The notes beneath the pieces are model-generated. The model was not told where the DNA came from and ran no database searches. It saw only the letters and a list, made by a program, of their open reading frames with translations. 64,000 nt of DNA from positions 3,906,001 through 3,970,000 of the forward strand of contig OY969556.1 in the NCBI GenBank assembly GCA_963701015.1, in the 5' to 3' direction. This stretch comes from MFD09286-c1 sp963701015 (GTDB taxonomy: Bacteria > Bacteroidota > Bacteroidia > Bacteroidales > DTGW01). Position 1 is the first letter of the stretch. The number at the start of each line of letters is the position of its first letter. Shown piece after piece: positions 8,681 to 17,399 of the stretch. The position numbers and the translations under genes are program-made.

Positions 8681-10066
8681 TTATTTTAATCGATTTACAA
8701 CTTCATTAAATTTAGGGTTATCATGCAGTGCAAGCAATTTATTGTCGCTTAATAGTTTTTGCTTATCAGTAAAACCATATTTTATTGAACTTTCAATTTC
8801 AGCAATGGCTTCATTTATTTTACCCCTGTTAGCAAAAGCACAAGCATTAAAATAATGATAATCGGGGTTTTCAGGATCGGATAAACCATATATTACAAGA
8901 AAATTTTCGGCTGCATTCCAATTGGCCTGAGAAATAGCAGAACTCACATAACTATATGAAACCAGGCTTATAAATGCCATTTGCCGGATTGCAGAAAGTC
9001 TTTCAAGACTTGACTTACCAGTTTTTGAAACAGCTGTTAACTTTTTAATTTCTGATTTCCACCAGCTTATGTTTTCACTTTTAAATGCATCAATGAATAT
9101 TTGTTGCATTTTACCTTCTTCTGATACAATGGAATTTTGTTTGTCAATATATTGGGTAAGTTCAGAATTATTATCCAAACTATTTAAATTTTTCATTAAT
9201 TCTGAAACGTCCGTTAAGCCATTAAATTCTGTAATTGCATTTTTTGCTATTTCATGCGCTTTTAACAAACTATCAATTTTATTTGATTTTTCAAGCCTTT
9301 CAATAGTTGATAGTTTCAATTTGAATAATGAAATTATAAATGGTTTGTCAATTGGTATATTTTGCATTTTCATTGCCTGTAAATCAAATGAAAGGACTGC
9401 ATTTGCAAGATATTGTTTTGGTGGCCAATGGTGCTTTCCTTCAAAAACATGAAATTCATGAGGCTTCGACATTTTTTCGAGTTGTAAATCAAGCATTTTC
9501 ATTTCTAAATAATTCATATCTGAATCGCCTGCCATACCTATAAAATAGAAATTTGGCTGACCTTCCGTAGGCTGATATCCGGCAGAACAGCCAATTACAC
9601 CTGCAACATTGGGATAAGATAATGCACAAGCCGATGCAACTCGTGATCCGCCTGAGAAGCCAGCAACATAAATTCTTTTATCGTCAATTGATAGTTTAGC
9701 TTTGGTATCTGAAAATAGCGAATTTATTATATGATTCAAATATCCGGCGTCGGTTCCATTCTTTGAATCATTTGAACCTACAACAATGTAACCTCTTTTT
9801 TCGGCAATATCTTTGAATAAGGATACTGGTAATTTACCATCTCCTTTTGGATCGAAGCAATAAATTATTGGCCAAAAGTGGACAAGGTCATAACCTGATG
9901 GTAAATAAAGGCAATAGCTAAACGACTGGTCATCTTTACAAATTACTTTATCAACAATTTTTCCTTTTTCAGCCCATTGAAGAAAATCCTTTTTAGCATT
10001 ATCCGCTGGTTTGCACGATATAAGTGAAAAACATAAACCAATTATCAGAACATTTAAAATTTTCAT
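8681..10066 (-). CDS. Lipoprotein with alpha/beta-hydrolase domain and C-terminal TPR-like region
   Basis: 461 residues beginning with a lipoprotein signal peptide (lipobox LISC, Cys about residue 18). The first half is an esterase/PHB-depolymerase-like alpha/beta hydrolase: CLYLPSGYDL near the start, the nucleophile elbow GFSGGSR (about 132-138) and a likely catalytic His in FEGKHHWPP. The second half is alpha-helical and ends in a TPR-like segment (YHYFNACAFANRGKINEAIAEI). It is probably anchored in the outer or inner membrane facing the periplasm. The substrate is unknown. It is convergent with hemW and follows the SUI1 gene by 3 bases. Confidence 0.7.
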   Translation of the reverse strand: MKILNVLIIGLCFSLISCKPADNAKKDFLQWAEKGKIVDKVICKDDQSFSYCLYLPSGYDLVHFWPIIYCFDPKGDGKLPVSLFKDIAEKRGYIVVGSNDSKNGTDAGYLNHIINSLFSDTKAKLSIDDKRIYVAGFSGGSRVASACALSYPNVAGVIGCSAGYQPTEGQPNFYFIGMAGDSDMNYLEMKMLDLQLEKMSKPHEFHVFEGKHHWPPKQYLANAVLSFDLQAMKMQNIPIDKPFIISLFKLKLSTIERLEKSNKIDSLLKAHEIAKNAITEFNGLTDVSELMKNLNSLDNNSELTQYIDKQNSIVSEEGKMQQIFIDAFKSENISWWKSEIKKLTAVSKTGKSSLERLSAIRQMAFISLVSYSYVSSAISQANWNAAENFLVIYGLSDPENPDYHYFNACAFANRGKINEAIAEIESSIKYGFTDKQKLLSDNKLLALHDNPKFNEVVNRLK

Positions 10067-10069
10067 AAT

Positions 10070-10417
10070 TTAACCTCCGCTTCGTTTCACTTTATAACCA
10101 TCCGACAAAAGTATTTGAATTATTTTATCACAGAAATCGCCCTGTATTAAAATTTGAGAATCTTTGACAGTACCTCCAACCCCGCATTTTGATTTTAATA
10201 GTTTTCCAAGATTTTCCAAATCATCTTTTTTACCAATAAATCCATTAATAAGTGTTACTGCTTTTCCGGCGCGTTGCTTTTTATCAAGAGTAATTCTAAG
10301 GTTTTGCTGATTATTAGGTAATGTGTCAACTTCATCAACCTTGTATTTCTCATATTCAAAATCAGGATTTGTTGAATAGACAATATTTACCCTTTTTTTA
10401 TCCTTTTTGTTTGACAT
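10070..10417 (-). CDS. SUI1/YciH-type translation initiation factor
   Basis: A small eIF1/SUI1-fold protein. Core signatures are LRITLDKKQRAGKAVTLI, the GKLLKSKCGVGGTVKD loop and the QGDFCDKIIQILLSDGYKVKRSGG C-terminal block (seen in pieces). YciH-type proteins are thought to affect initiation fidelity or act under stress; the role in bacteria is not settled. The frame extends seven codons upstream to an ATG at 10438, but the second ATG at 10417 gives MSNKKDKKRVNIVYSTNP, the common Bacteroidota start, and is preferred (115 residues). Confidence 0.88.
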   Translation of the reverse strand: MSNKKDKKRVNIVYSTNPDFEYEKYKVDEVDTLPNNQQNLRITLDKKQRAGKAVTLINGFIGKKDDLENLGKLLKSKCGVGGTVKDSQILIQGDFCDKIIQILLSDGYKVKRSGG

Positions 10418-10457
10418 AATAATTAGTTTGAAGTGCAAATTTATAAACTTCTAAATT

Positions 10458-10493
10458 AAAAACCCCTTTACCATTATAGGCAAAGAGGTTTTA
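10458..10493 (-). terminator. Hairpin terminator after the small lipoprotein gene
   Basis: On the minus strand an 11-base stem (AAAACCTCTTT pairing with AAAGGGGTTTT through one G-T wobble) with a 12-base loop is followed by a run of T. This is a credible intrinsic terminator about 60 bases downstream of the 10554-11096 gene. The plus-strand version has a C-A mismatch, so the minus orientation fits better. Confidence 0.65.
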
Positions 10494-10553
10494 AAACTGG
10501 GTAATAAGGCGGGTTAAGGGAAAAATTAAAAACTAACTATTTTTTAAACTAAT

Positions 10554-11096
10554 TTATTTAACAGTAATATTAATTGTACCCAATGTGATTGTTACACTGC
10601 TGTTGCTATTTGTGGAAGCCAATGCTAATGTTCCTGAAAATGTACCTTTAATCGCTGTTGAACTAATTTCAGAGAAATTAACAGTACAACTTGAATTTGA
10701 ATAAATATTTGCTGCCTGGTAAATTCCATCATTAATATAAGCAGTAATTATTGCAAAAGGATTTGATGAAGAAGCTGTATAATCTTTTGAACTTTTAACA
10801 CCATCTAAATCGTATGCATTTATTAGCATACTGCTATAAGGATCAGCATTATGTGAATAAATTGTAATATACGTTTTATTACTATTAGTCCATGTTACAG
10901 AATCAACATTTAATGAATAATTCGTTGAATTGTACGTGTAACTTACGGTACCTGATACATTTAATTTAATTTCCTTCGTATTTCCAGAATTGTTATTATT
11001 GGTTGAAGGTTCGGTTGTATCATCTTTTTTACTACAATTTGTAATTAGTAAAAGACTTAATGCAATGAATAAAATAATTTGAATTTTTCTTTTCAT
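10554..11096 (-). CDS. Small hypothetical lipoprotein
   Basis: 180 residues. It has an N-terminal signal peptide (MKRKIQIILFIALSLLLITNC) with lipobox ITNC and Cys at about 21, then a low-complexity Asn/Thr/Ser linker (about 25-41) and a Ser/Thr/Asn-rich beta-strand region to the end. Repeated short strands ending in VTITLGTINITVK suggest a small beta-sandwich. No enzymatic motif was found and I do not recognise the family with confidence. It is probably surface-exposed or periplasmic. It stands alone between an intrinsic terminator and a divergent signalling operon. Confidence 0.7.
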   Translation of the reverse strand: MKRKIQIILFIALSLLLITNCSKKDDTTEPSTNNNNSGNTKEIKLNVSGTVSYTYNSTNYSLNVDSVTWTNSNKTYITIYSHNADPYSSMLINAYDLDGVKSSKDYTASSSNPFAIITAYINDGIYQAANIYSNSSCTVNFSEISSTAIKGTFSGTLALASTNSNSSVTITLGTINITVK

Positions 11097-11277
11097 ATTA
11101 ATTTGTGTTTAAAGGTTTATTTGTAAAACCAAAATTAAGTTGGGGGAAAATTAAATTTATCCACGAAATAATGGATTTTTACAACCATCCAAAAAATTAT
11201 ATTTGTTATTAATAAATTAAGTTCCATCAAAATGAGGCTTAGATTGAATTGTCAAAATTTTAACAAATACACATAAC

Positions 11278-11790
11278 ATGAAAGGAAATAAAATTATGCC
11301 CGATAAGGAGGTAAGAAATTTCTATCATGCTATTCATTTAATTGAAGCTTCATTAAATGAACTTCGGCAAATAACCAGGGATATTATTCCAGAAACTCTA
11401 ATTGTTAATGGTGTAAAGGATGCAATTTTCGAATATTGTGAATTAAATCAATCACAATTAACAAGAATTAATTTTCAATTTATTGGGGAATTTAAAAGGA
11501 TAAAAAAAGAAATAGAAATAAATACATTTCTGATTTTTAAAGAAATTATTGATAATTCTTTAAATTATGCTAATCCATCTGAAATATTAGTGCAAATTTT
11601 GCAGGAACCTAGCCGGTTAAGTTTAATTATGCAAGATAATGGCAATTGTTTTAACCTTCACGCCTCAGAAAATATTCATGGATTAGGTTTGAAAAAAATA
11701 AAATCATTGGTCGAAAACCTGCATGGAACAATTGATATTAATTCACAATTAGGAATAGGTTCAGAATTTACTATAGAATTTTCCATTTAA
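11278..11790 (+). CDS. HATPase_c domain protein resembling a NarL-type sensor kinase that lacks the H-box helix
   Basis: 170 residues. Residues about 10-60 (SLNELRQITRDIIPETLIVNG) align by eye with the second helix of a HisKA_3 dimerisation domain. The rest is a GHKL ATPase with N-box EIIDNSLNYANP, G1 QDNGNCF and G2 HGLGLKKI. The first HisKA_3 helix, with its phospho-accepting ELHD-type histidine, is absent, and an in-frame TGA about 30 bases upstream of the ATG rules out an in-frame extension. There is no sensor or membrane segment. The NarL-type regulator gene follows after 58 bases. It may phosphorylate or modulate through a partner kinase; that is inference. Confidence 0.8.
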   Translation: MKGNKIMPDKEVRNFYHAIHLIEASLNELRQITRDIIPETLIVNGVKDAIFEYCELNQSQLTRINFQFIGEFKRIKKEIEINTFLIFKEIIDNSLNYANPSEILVQILQEPSRLSLIMQDNGNCFNLHASENIHGLGLKKIKSLVENLHGTIDINSQLGIGSEFTIEFSI

Positions 11791-11848
11791 TTTTTTGAAA
11801 TATAATAATAATCAATTAGGTTTGTTTTGTTTATGAATTTATACAAAA

Positions 11849-12460
11849 ATGTCAAACATCCTGATTGTTGAAGATCATCCGGTTGTAGTAGAAGGTCTGC
11901 AAAAGCTACTGGCAGATAAGAAAATAGCATTAAAATGCATTGTGGCTTATAGCGCAAAAGAATGCTTAAAGGCAATCAACTCATTTGAACCCGATTTGGT
12001 TTTGTTAGATTATAGTTTACCCGATGGAAATGGTATTGATTTGTGCAAAATTATTTTAGCCAAATATCCAAAGTCAAAAATATTAGCTATAAGTTCATTT
12101 CGGGAGCAAAGTCTTGTAAAACGCATGGTTGACAATGGTGCACTTGGTTTTGTTTTAAAAAATGCTTCGGAAAATGAGATAATTGAGGCAATTCAAACTG
12201 TATTATCAGGTAAGCAATACTTAGGATCGGAAATAATAGAAATTCTTAAGGGAAAAGAAAATAATAATCCAATTTTGACAAGGCGTGAACTTGAAGTTTT
12301 AAAACACATTGCTGATGGCTTTACAAATACTGAAATTGCCGAAAAGCTTTTTATTAGTCCATTAACAGTTGATAGTCACAGGAAAAATTTGATTATTAAA
12401 TTAGATGCAAAAAATACAGCATCACTTATAAAAATTGCAATTCAAAAAGGATTTATTTAA
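11849..12460 (+). CDS. NarL/FixJ family response regulator
   Basis: 203 residues. A receiver domain (1-120) has acidic residues E8/D9, the phospho-acceptor D54 in LVLLDYSLPDG and the conserved Lys in VLKNASENEI. A LuxR-type helix-turn-helix follows (about 140-203) with LTRRELEVLKHIADGFTN and SPLTVDSHRKNLIIKL. It is the likely partner of the upstream H-box-less ATPase protein, 58 bases away. It converges on the TPR-SpoIIE phosphatase gene, with 3 bases between the stops. The DNA targets are unknown. Confidence 0.94.
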   Translation: MSNILIVEDHPVVVEGLQKLLADKKIALKCIVAYSAKECLKAINSFEPDLVLLDYSLPDGNGIDLCKIILAKYPKSKILAISSFREQSLVKRMVDNGALGFVLKNASENEIIEAIQTVLSGKQYLGSEIIEILKGKENNNPILTRRELEVLKHIADGFTNTEIAEKLFISPLTVDSHRKNLIIKLDAKNTASLIKIAIQKGFI

Positions 12461-12463
12461 TTT

Positions 12464-15076
12464 TTAAACTCTAACTCCAATTACTGTAACATCATCAACC
12501 TGTTCATAATTGTTCTTCCATTCAGTAAATGATTTGTGTAGTTTTTCTTTCTGAGTTTTTAAATCAAGTTGATTAATATTGAGCAATAATTCCCGGAATC
12601 GTTTAATCATAAATTTCTTTCCATCTGGACCACCAAACTGATCAAGAATTCCATCGGAGAAAGTATAAAGCATATCTCCCTTTTGAATATCAAATGTTTG
12701 TGAAGTAAAAGGTGTTGATCCTTTTTCATAAATTCCAACAGGCATTTTATCCGGTTTTAATTCTGTTAGCTGACCATCTCTAATAATTATGAGAGGATTA
12801 TTTGCTCCGGAAAAATGAATTTTATTATTAACATTATCAAGAATAAATAAGGCAACATCCATACCATCGCGATGTTCCCCAACTCTGTTTGATTGATGTA
12901 ATGACTTGATAATATGAATTCGCATATCATCAAGAATTTCACCGGGCGTAATTTCTTGATATTTATTAATAATATCGTTCAATAAAGCTGTTCCAAGCAT
13001 ACTCATAAAGGCGCCGGGAACTCCATGACCAGTACAATCGGCTGTTACCAAAATTATCTTTCCGTCTTTTTCGGTTAAATAATAAAAATCGCCACTCACA
13101 ATATCGCGAGGTTTGAAAAAAACAAAATGTTGTGGCAATAACTGTTCAAATAATTCATTAGGAGGCAGAATAGCATGTTGCAAACGACTTGCATATTGAA
13201 TACTATCAGTAATTTCTTTTTTCTGTTCTGTGATCAAATCATTTTTCTTTGCAAGCTCAATATTGGCTAATTTTCGTTGTTTGCTTTGACGATAAATAAA
13301 AACTACCATTATACTAACCAATAGAATTACTAAAATGAAAAAGAATATGGTATATTTTTGTTGCTTAATTTGAGTATCCTGCAAGGCTTTATCTTTATTT
13401 AGAATTTGAATTTTTTGTTTTTGCGATTCTGTTTCATACTGGGTTTGTAACTCTGCCATTTGTTTATAATTTTCGGCATTTAGCAAAGTATCTTTAATTT
13501 CGGTATATAACTTATAACTTTCAAGAGCATTAGCCGGGTCTCCTTGCTTATTATATAAATCTGACAGGTTTTTATATGACTCTTTAATTAAATCGTTTAA
13601 TTTGTGATCTTTGGCCACAGTTAAAGCATCCTGTAAAAATTTCTGAGAAAGTGCATAATTTCCGATTTTTAAATAAACTATACCTAAATTAATTTTATTC
13701 GAAGTTTCTTCTGCTATATTATTATGATTTCTATATATTTCATCAGCTTTTTTATAATATGAAACAGCTAAATCGAAGTTTCCTGCAGATTGATCGATTG
13801 TGCCTAAATTTGTATACAATTGAGCAATCTTAGTCTTGTTATTCAAAGAGTCTTGAATTCGAAGTGCTTCATTATAATTAGTCAAGCATTCATTATAAAA
13901 TGAAAGTATTTTTTTACTTGATAATTTATTATATAAGTTGTCTTTCCAATCTTTGCCATATTTTTTTTCAATTTCTTTTTCAATAATGGCGTATTGAACA
14001 GAAGCAATATTATTAAGTGATTCCGCAACTTTTGATTGGTCACCAGTCTGTTTTCTAATTGCAAGGGCCTGCTTATGTGATTCCAGTGACATTGATTGAT
14101 TGCCCATTTTGTTATAAAGAAGCCCAAGATTATTTAAACAGCTTGAAATACCTTCTTTATATCCAAGTTTTTGAAATATTCTCAATGCATCCTGATAGGC
14201 AGCTATGGCATTTTCATACTTTCCCCAACTCCAATATACGTTTCCAATATTATTTTTAGTAATTGCTGAACCTTCCAAATCACCATTCGAAATTCTTAAA
14301 CTATCGGCAGTTTTATAATATTCAATAGCTTGAGGGAATTGACTTTTTTCATAATTTAATAATCCTAAAAATAAATAAGTTTTAGAAAGTTGTTTAAAGT
14401 CATTTGATGTTTTTAGTGGTTTTATTGAATTTTTTAATTTTTCAATTGCATTATCAGGTTTTCCCTGTTTACGTGAAATTAAACCTTGAAAAAAATAACT
14501 TTTACCTTCTTCCAGAGCATATTTTCCTTTTGAATATTTTAAAGATTGTTCAAAAAAATCTGAAGCATCATTAATATCAGAGGAATAAAAATAATTTATT
14601 CCAATTAAATTAAAACATGTAGCTACCCCTTCCTTATCTTTAAAAGCCTGGTAAATTTTCAAAGCTTGTTCAGTCCATTGATTCGATTGTTTAAAATCAT
14701 GCTGATAATAATAAAATTGGCCAATAGTAATTTTATCTGCTGCTGCATCTAAAGTATTGCCACTCCTGATATTTAATTCTAGGGCTTTCTGGCAGTATTC
14801 TAAGGCTACAGAATATTCTGTTTGGGTGAGGGAATTATCTGCTAATATTTCATTTGCAAATTTTAAGTACAAGATTGGCTTATCATTTTCTTTAGCTTTT
14901 TTTATAATTGTCGATAAACTATCAATACTAATTTTAGCTTGAAGGTTTGGATAAAAATAAATTGCAAATAGAAAAGATAAAATGAAAACCTTAGTTAGAA
15001 AATATTTACCATGCAGAAATATCATAAAGTGCATTTTATTAAAATCAAACTTACTTGTTTTTTTGGAAAAATGCAA
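12464..15076 (-). CDS. TPR repeat membrane protein with SpoIIE/PP2C phosphatase domain
   Basis: 870 residues. A hydrophobic N-terminal segment (about 28-45) acts as signal peptide or anchor and is followed by about ten TPR units (about 60-540), for example INDASDFFEQSLKYSK. A transmembrane helix follows (about 575-597, YTIFFFILVILLVSIMVVFI), then a short coiled coil and the linker ITDSIQYASRLQHAILPP. The C-terminal SpoIIE phosphatase (about 660-870) has SGDFYYL, ADCTGHGVPGAFMSMLG and FSDGILDQFGG metal-binding motifs. The sensor half is probably periplasmic and the phosphatase cytoplasmic, acting on a phosphorylated anti-sigma antagonist. Starts at internal ATGs 15034 or 15025 are also plausible. 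A larger paralogue lies at 44873-48442. Confidence 0.9.
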   Translation of the reverse strand: MHFSKKTSKFDFNKMHFMIFLHGKYFLTKVFILSFLFAIYFYPNLQAKISIDSLSTIIKKAKENDKPILYLKFANEILADNSLTQTEYSVALEYCQKALELNIRSGNTLDAAADKITIGQFYYYQHDFKQSNQWTEQALKIYQAFKDKEGVATCFNLIGINYFYSSDINDASDFFEQSLKYSKGKYALEEGKSYFFQGLISRKQGKPDNAIEKLKNSIKPLKTSNDFKQLSKTYLFLGLLNYEKSQFPQAIEYYKTADSLRISNGDLEGSAITKNNIGNVYWSWGKYENAIAAYQDALRIFQKLGYKEGISSCLNNLGLLYNKMGNQSMSLESHKQALAIRKQTGDQSKVAESLNNIASVQYAIIEKEIEKKYGKDWKDNLYNKLSSKKILSFYNECLTNYNEALRIQDSLNNKTKIAQLYTNLGTIDQSAGNFDLAVSYYKKADEIYRNHNNIAEETSNKINLGIVYLKIGNYALSQKFLQDALTVAKDHKLNDLIKESYKNLSDLYNKQGDPANALESYKLYTEIKDTLLNAENYKQMAELQTQYETESQKQKIQILNKDKALQDTQIKQQKYTIFFFILVILLVSIMVVFIYRQSKQRKLANIELAKKNDLITEQKKEITDSIQYASRLQHAILPPNELFEQLLPQHFVFFKPRDIVSGDFYYLTEKDGKIILVTADCTGHGVPGAFMSMLGTALLNDIINKYQEITPGEILDDMRIHIIKSLHQSNRVGEHRDGMDVALFILDNVNNKIHFSGANNPLIIIRDGQLTELKPDKMPVGIYEKGSTPFTSQTFDIQKGDMLYTFSDGILDQFGGPDGKKFMIKRFRELLLNINQLDLKTQKEKLHKSFTEWKNNYEQVDDVTVIGVRV

Positions 15077-15216
15077 TTTAGTTAGCCTTAAGCTAACTGA
15101 TTTTATTTTAATTTTTAACTTTATTAGAAAAATTCCTTAAAAATAGTTTGAATACAGAAAAATATTTTAAATCTGTTTTAACAAACCGAATAAAATAGAA
15201 AAATTGAACAATTGAA

Positions 15217-15954
15217 ATGAAGAAAAAATTAATCCGAAATTTAATATTTGCAGTACCTATTTTTATAATAATTTGGTTTTTAGTCATAAATTTTTACTTC
15301 CACCAAATTAATGTCAAACCTACAATTGCAGCAGTTTTAGATTCAGAAACATTATTGATTTTTACTTCCCGGGAAATGGTTTCAAGAAAAAATATTGATA
15401 TTAATACTTCAGAAAAAATTTCTCGAAAAGCTTTACCTGTTTCAAAAAATCAAATAAAAAATGTTGGTCTTATTGATGGCCATTCAAACGAATCTCCCCA
15501 ATCTAAAAAATTCAATTTAATTGAAAATAAACCAAAAACAAGCGAAAATACTAATAATAATGAAAGCTCATTGAATATTAAGGATAATGAACCTGAGAAA
15601 CATAATTTATTGCAATCGAACGAAATTATGACTGTTTCAGAAAATGATGCGGATTTGCGACTGAATAATGCATTAAAAATTTTAAACTCTGGTGATACTC
15701 TTTTAGCGATAGAACAAATGCGCGATATTGCCAAAGAAAATAGAAGATATTTAGCCGTTTGGCATCATCTTACTCTGGTATATTTGCAACAAAATGATAA
15801 GGTAAATGCCATTAAATGTTTGAATAAATTATTGAAACTCGTCAATAGCGGAAGAATTAAAAAAACAATAAAAGAAGTTTTACATCTATCTGAAAAAGAT
15901 AGATTTGATGATGCTTTAAAAAAATTTAAAGATTTAAAACCAGATGATTCCTAA
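15217..15954 (+). CDS. Single-pass membrane protein with TPR-like C-terminus
   Basis: 245 residues. It has a lysine-rich start and one transmembrane helix (about 9-28, IFAVPIFIIIWFLVINFYF). A low-complexity Asn/Ser/Lys/Glu linker (about 60-145) follows, and the C-terminal helical region (about 150-240) has TPR-like units such as RDIAKENRRYLAVWHHLTLV and YLQQNDKVNAIKCLNKLLKL. The family is not recognised; such proteins often act as scaffolds. The gene ends 7 bases from the convergent nuoN. AT content is high. It may relate to the neighbouring TPR-SpoIIE gene, from which it diverges, but there is no direct evidence. Confidence 0.7.
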   Translation: MKKKLIRNLIFAVPIFIIIWFLVINFYFHQINVKPTIAAVLDSETLLIFTSREMVSRKNIDINTSEKISRKALPVSKNQIKNVGLIDGHSNESPQSKKFNLIENKPKTSENTNNNESSLNIKDNEPEKHNLLQSNEIMTVSENDADLRLNNALKILNSGDTLLAIEQMRDIAKENRRYLAVWHHLTLVYLQQNDKVNAIKCLNKLLKLVNSGRIKKTIKEVLHLSEKDRFDDALKKFKDLKPDDS

Positions 15955-15961
15955 TTTATTC

Positions 15962-17383
15962 CTATTTTACTACCATTTCAATTATTTTCATTAACCCGGC
16001 CGGAGCAACTCCCAACCATATAATGGAAATAAAAGATATAGCTAAAACCATGCTGCTAGCAATTGGAACAAAAATTTTACCTTGTGATTGTTCTGATTCA
16101 GATGGTTTGAATATTGTGTAAACTACTTTTAAATAGTAATATAAGCTAATTGCGCTATTAATAATTAAAAGCCATATAAGTAGCCATTTACTTGCACTTG
16201 CCGCTCCGGCAGCTAAATAAAATTTTGATATAAAACCTGCCGTTAAGGGCATCCCGGCTAAAGAGAAAAATGTTGCTGCCAAAATAATTGCCAGCCATTT
16301 ATTACGGAAATATAAACCTTTATAATTATCAAGGGAATCAGCTTCTTTTTCTTCATTGGATAAAATTCCTATCACAGCAAATGCTCCAACTGTGGTTAAA
16401 AAGTAAGCTGCCAGATAAAATGATGCTGATTTTAATCCCATAGATCCTCCAACAATTAAGGCAATAAGCAAATAACCCAGATTTGCAATGGAAGAACTAG
16501 CTAAAATCCGTTTAATACTTGTTTGTTTCAAAGCCAGTAAATTACCTGTAAACATGGAAAGAACAGAAATAATGGCAAGCACAACATATAAAATGCCTGA
16601 TGATTGTATTCCTGTTCCTGCAATTAACCTTAAAGCAAATGCAAAAGCTGCACCTTTTGAAGCCGATGCCAGAAAAGCGGTTACAGGCGAAGGTGCACCC
16701 TGGTAAACATCAGGCGTCCACATGTGGAATGGGGCTAAGCCTAATTTAAAACCAAGTGCAACAATTATTAAAGATAAACCTGCAAGCGCTAAAGGTGGCA
16801 AAGGGTGCGTAATCCTGAAATATAGTGAGACAACTGTAGTATCCATGCTGCCACAAATTCCATATAACATGGCCATTCCAAAAAGTAAAATTGCAGAAGA
16901 TGCTGCAGCAAGCGTAAGATATTTAATTGCTGCTTCAACACTACCTTTATTGGATCTTGTATAAGCAATCAACACATATAATGGAATACTTAGCAATTCC
17001 AACCCGATGAAAAATGCAATAAAATGATGTGCCGAAATCATTACAAGTGTTCCGAGAACTGCAATATTGAAAAGTACATAGAATTCTTCTTTTTGTTCCT
17101 GAAATTTGCTGAAATAGTTATAGCTGATAATGTTTATAAGTATTGCAGCAGCTAAAGCAATTGCCATAAAGAATATAGCAAATTGGTCAATTACAATTAA
17201 TTTTTCAGCCCAAACAGGTAAATTTTGCGATATATTGAATAATGAAACAAAAGCAAGAACTAATCCAAGCAATGATAATCCTGAAATTAATTTATGATTA
17301 CGAAAAAATGAAGCAATAAGCATCAGCAATATGGAAGATGCTGAAATTATAATAAAAGGTGAAAGAGAATAAAATTGCGACAT
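15962..17383 (-). CDS. nuoN: NADH-quinone oxidoreductase subunit N
   Basis: Membrane proton-pumping subunit of respiratory complex I, 473 residues with about 14 helices. Antiporter-like signatures are the Glu of FIGLELLSIPLYVL, the Lys in ALGFKLGLAPFHMWTPDVYQ, and ASKGAAFAFALRL. It is the last gene of the nuo operon, 16 bases after nuoM, and ends convergently against a TPR protein gene. The length is normal. Confidence 0.97.
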   Translation of the reverse strand: MSQFYSLSPFIIISASSILLMLIASFFRNHKLISGLSLLGLVLAFVSLFNISQNLPVWAEKLIVIDQFAIFFMAIALAAAILINIISYNYFSKFQEQKEEFYVLFNIAVLGTLVMISAHHFIAFFIGLELLSIPLYVLIAYTRSNKGSVEAAIKYLTLAAASSAILLFGMAMLYGICGSMDTTVVSLYFRITHPLPPLALAGLSLIIVALGFKLGLAPFHMWTPDVYQGAPSPVTAFLASASKGAAFAFALRLIAGTGIQSSGILYVVLAIISVLSMFTGNLLALKQTSIKRILASSSIANLGYLLIALIVGGSMGLKSASFYLAAYFLTTVGAFAVIGILSNEEKEADSLDNYKGLYFRNKWLAIILAATFFSLAGMPLTAGFISKFYLAAGAASASKWLLIWLLIINSAISLYYYLKVVYTIFKPSESEQSQGKIFVPIASSMVLAISFISIIWLGVAPAGLMKIIEMVVK

Positions 17384-17399
17384 AATTTATAATTTAAAT

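Noticed and set aside
8681..9543. Plus-strand open frames of 67-127 codons
   Set aside because: They are shadows of the lipoprotein hydrolase gene on the minus strand, with no domain or start signal.
11097..11277. Missing N-terminal half of the sensor kinase upstream of 11278
   Set aside because: The frame has a stop close to the ATG and I found no ELHD-like coding remnant in the 180-base spacer.
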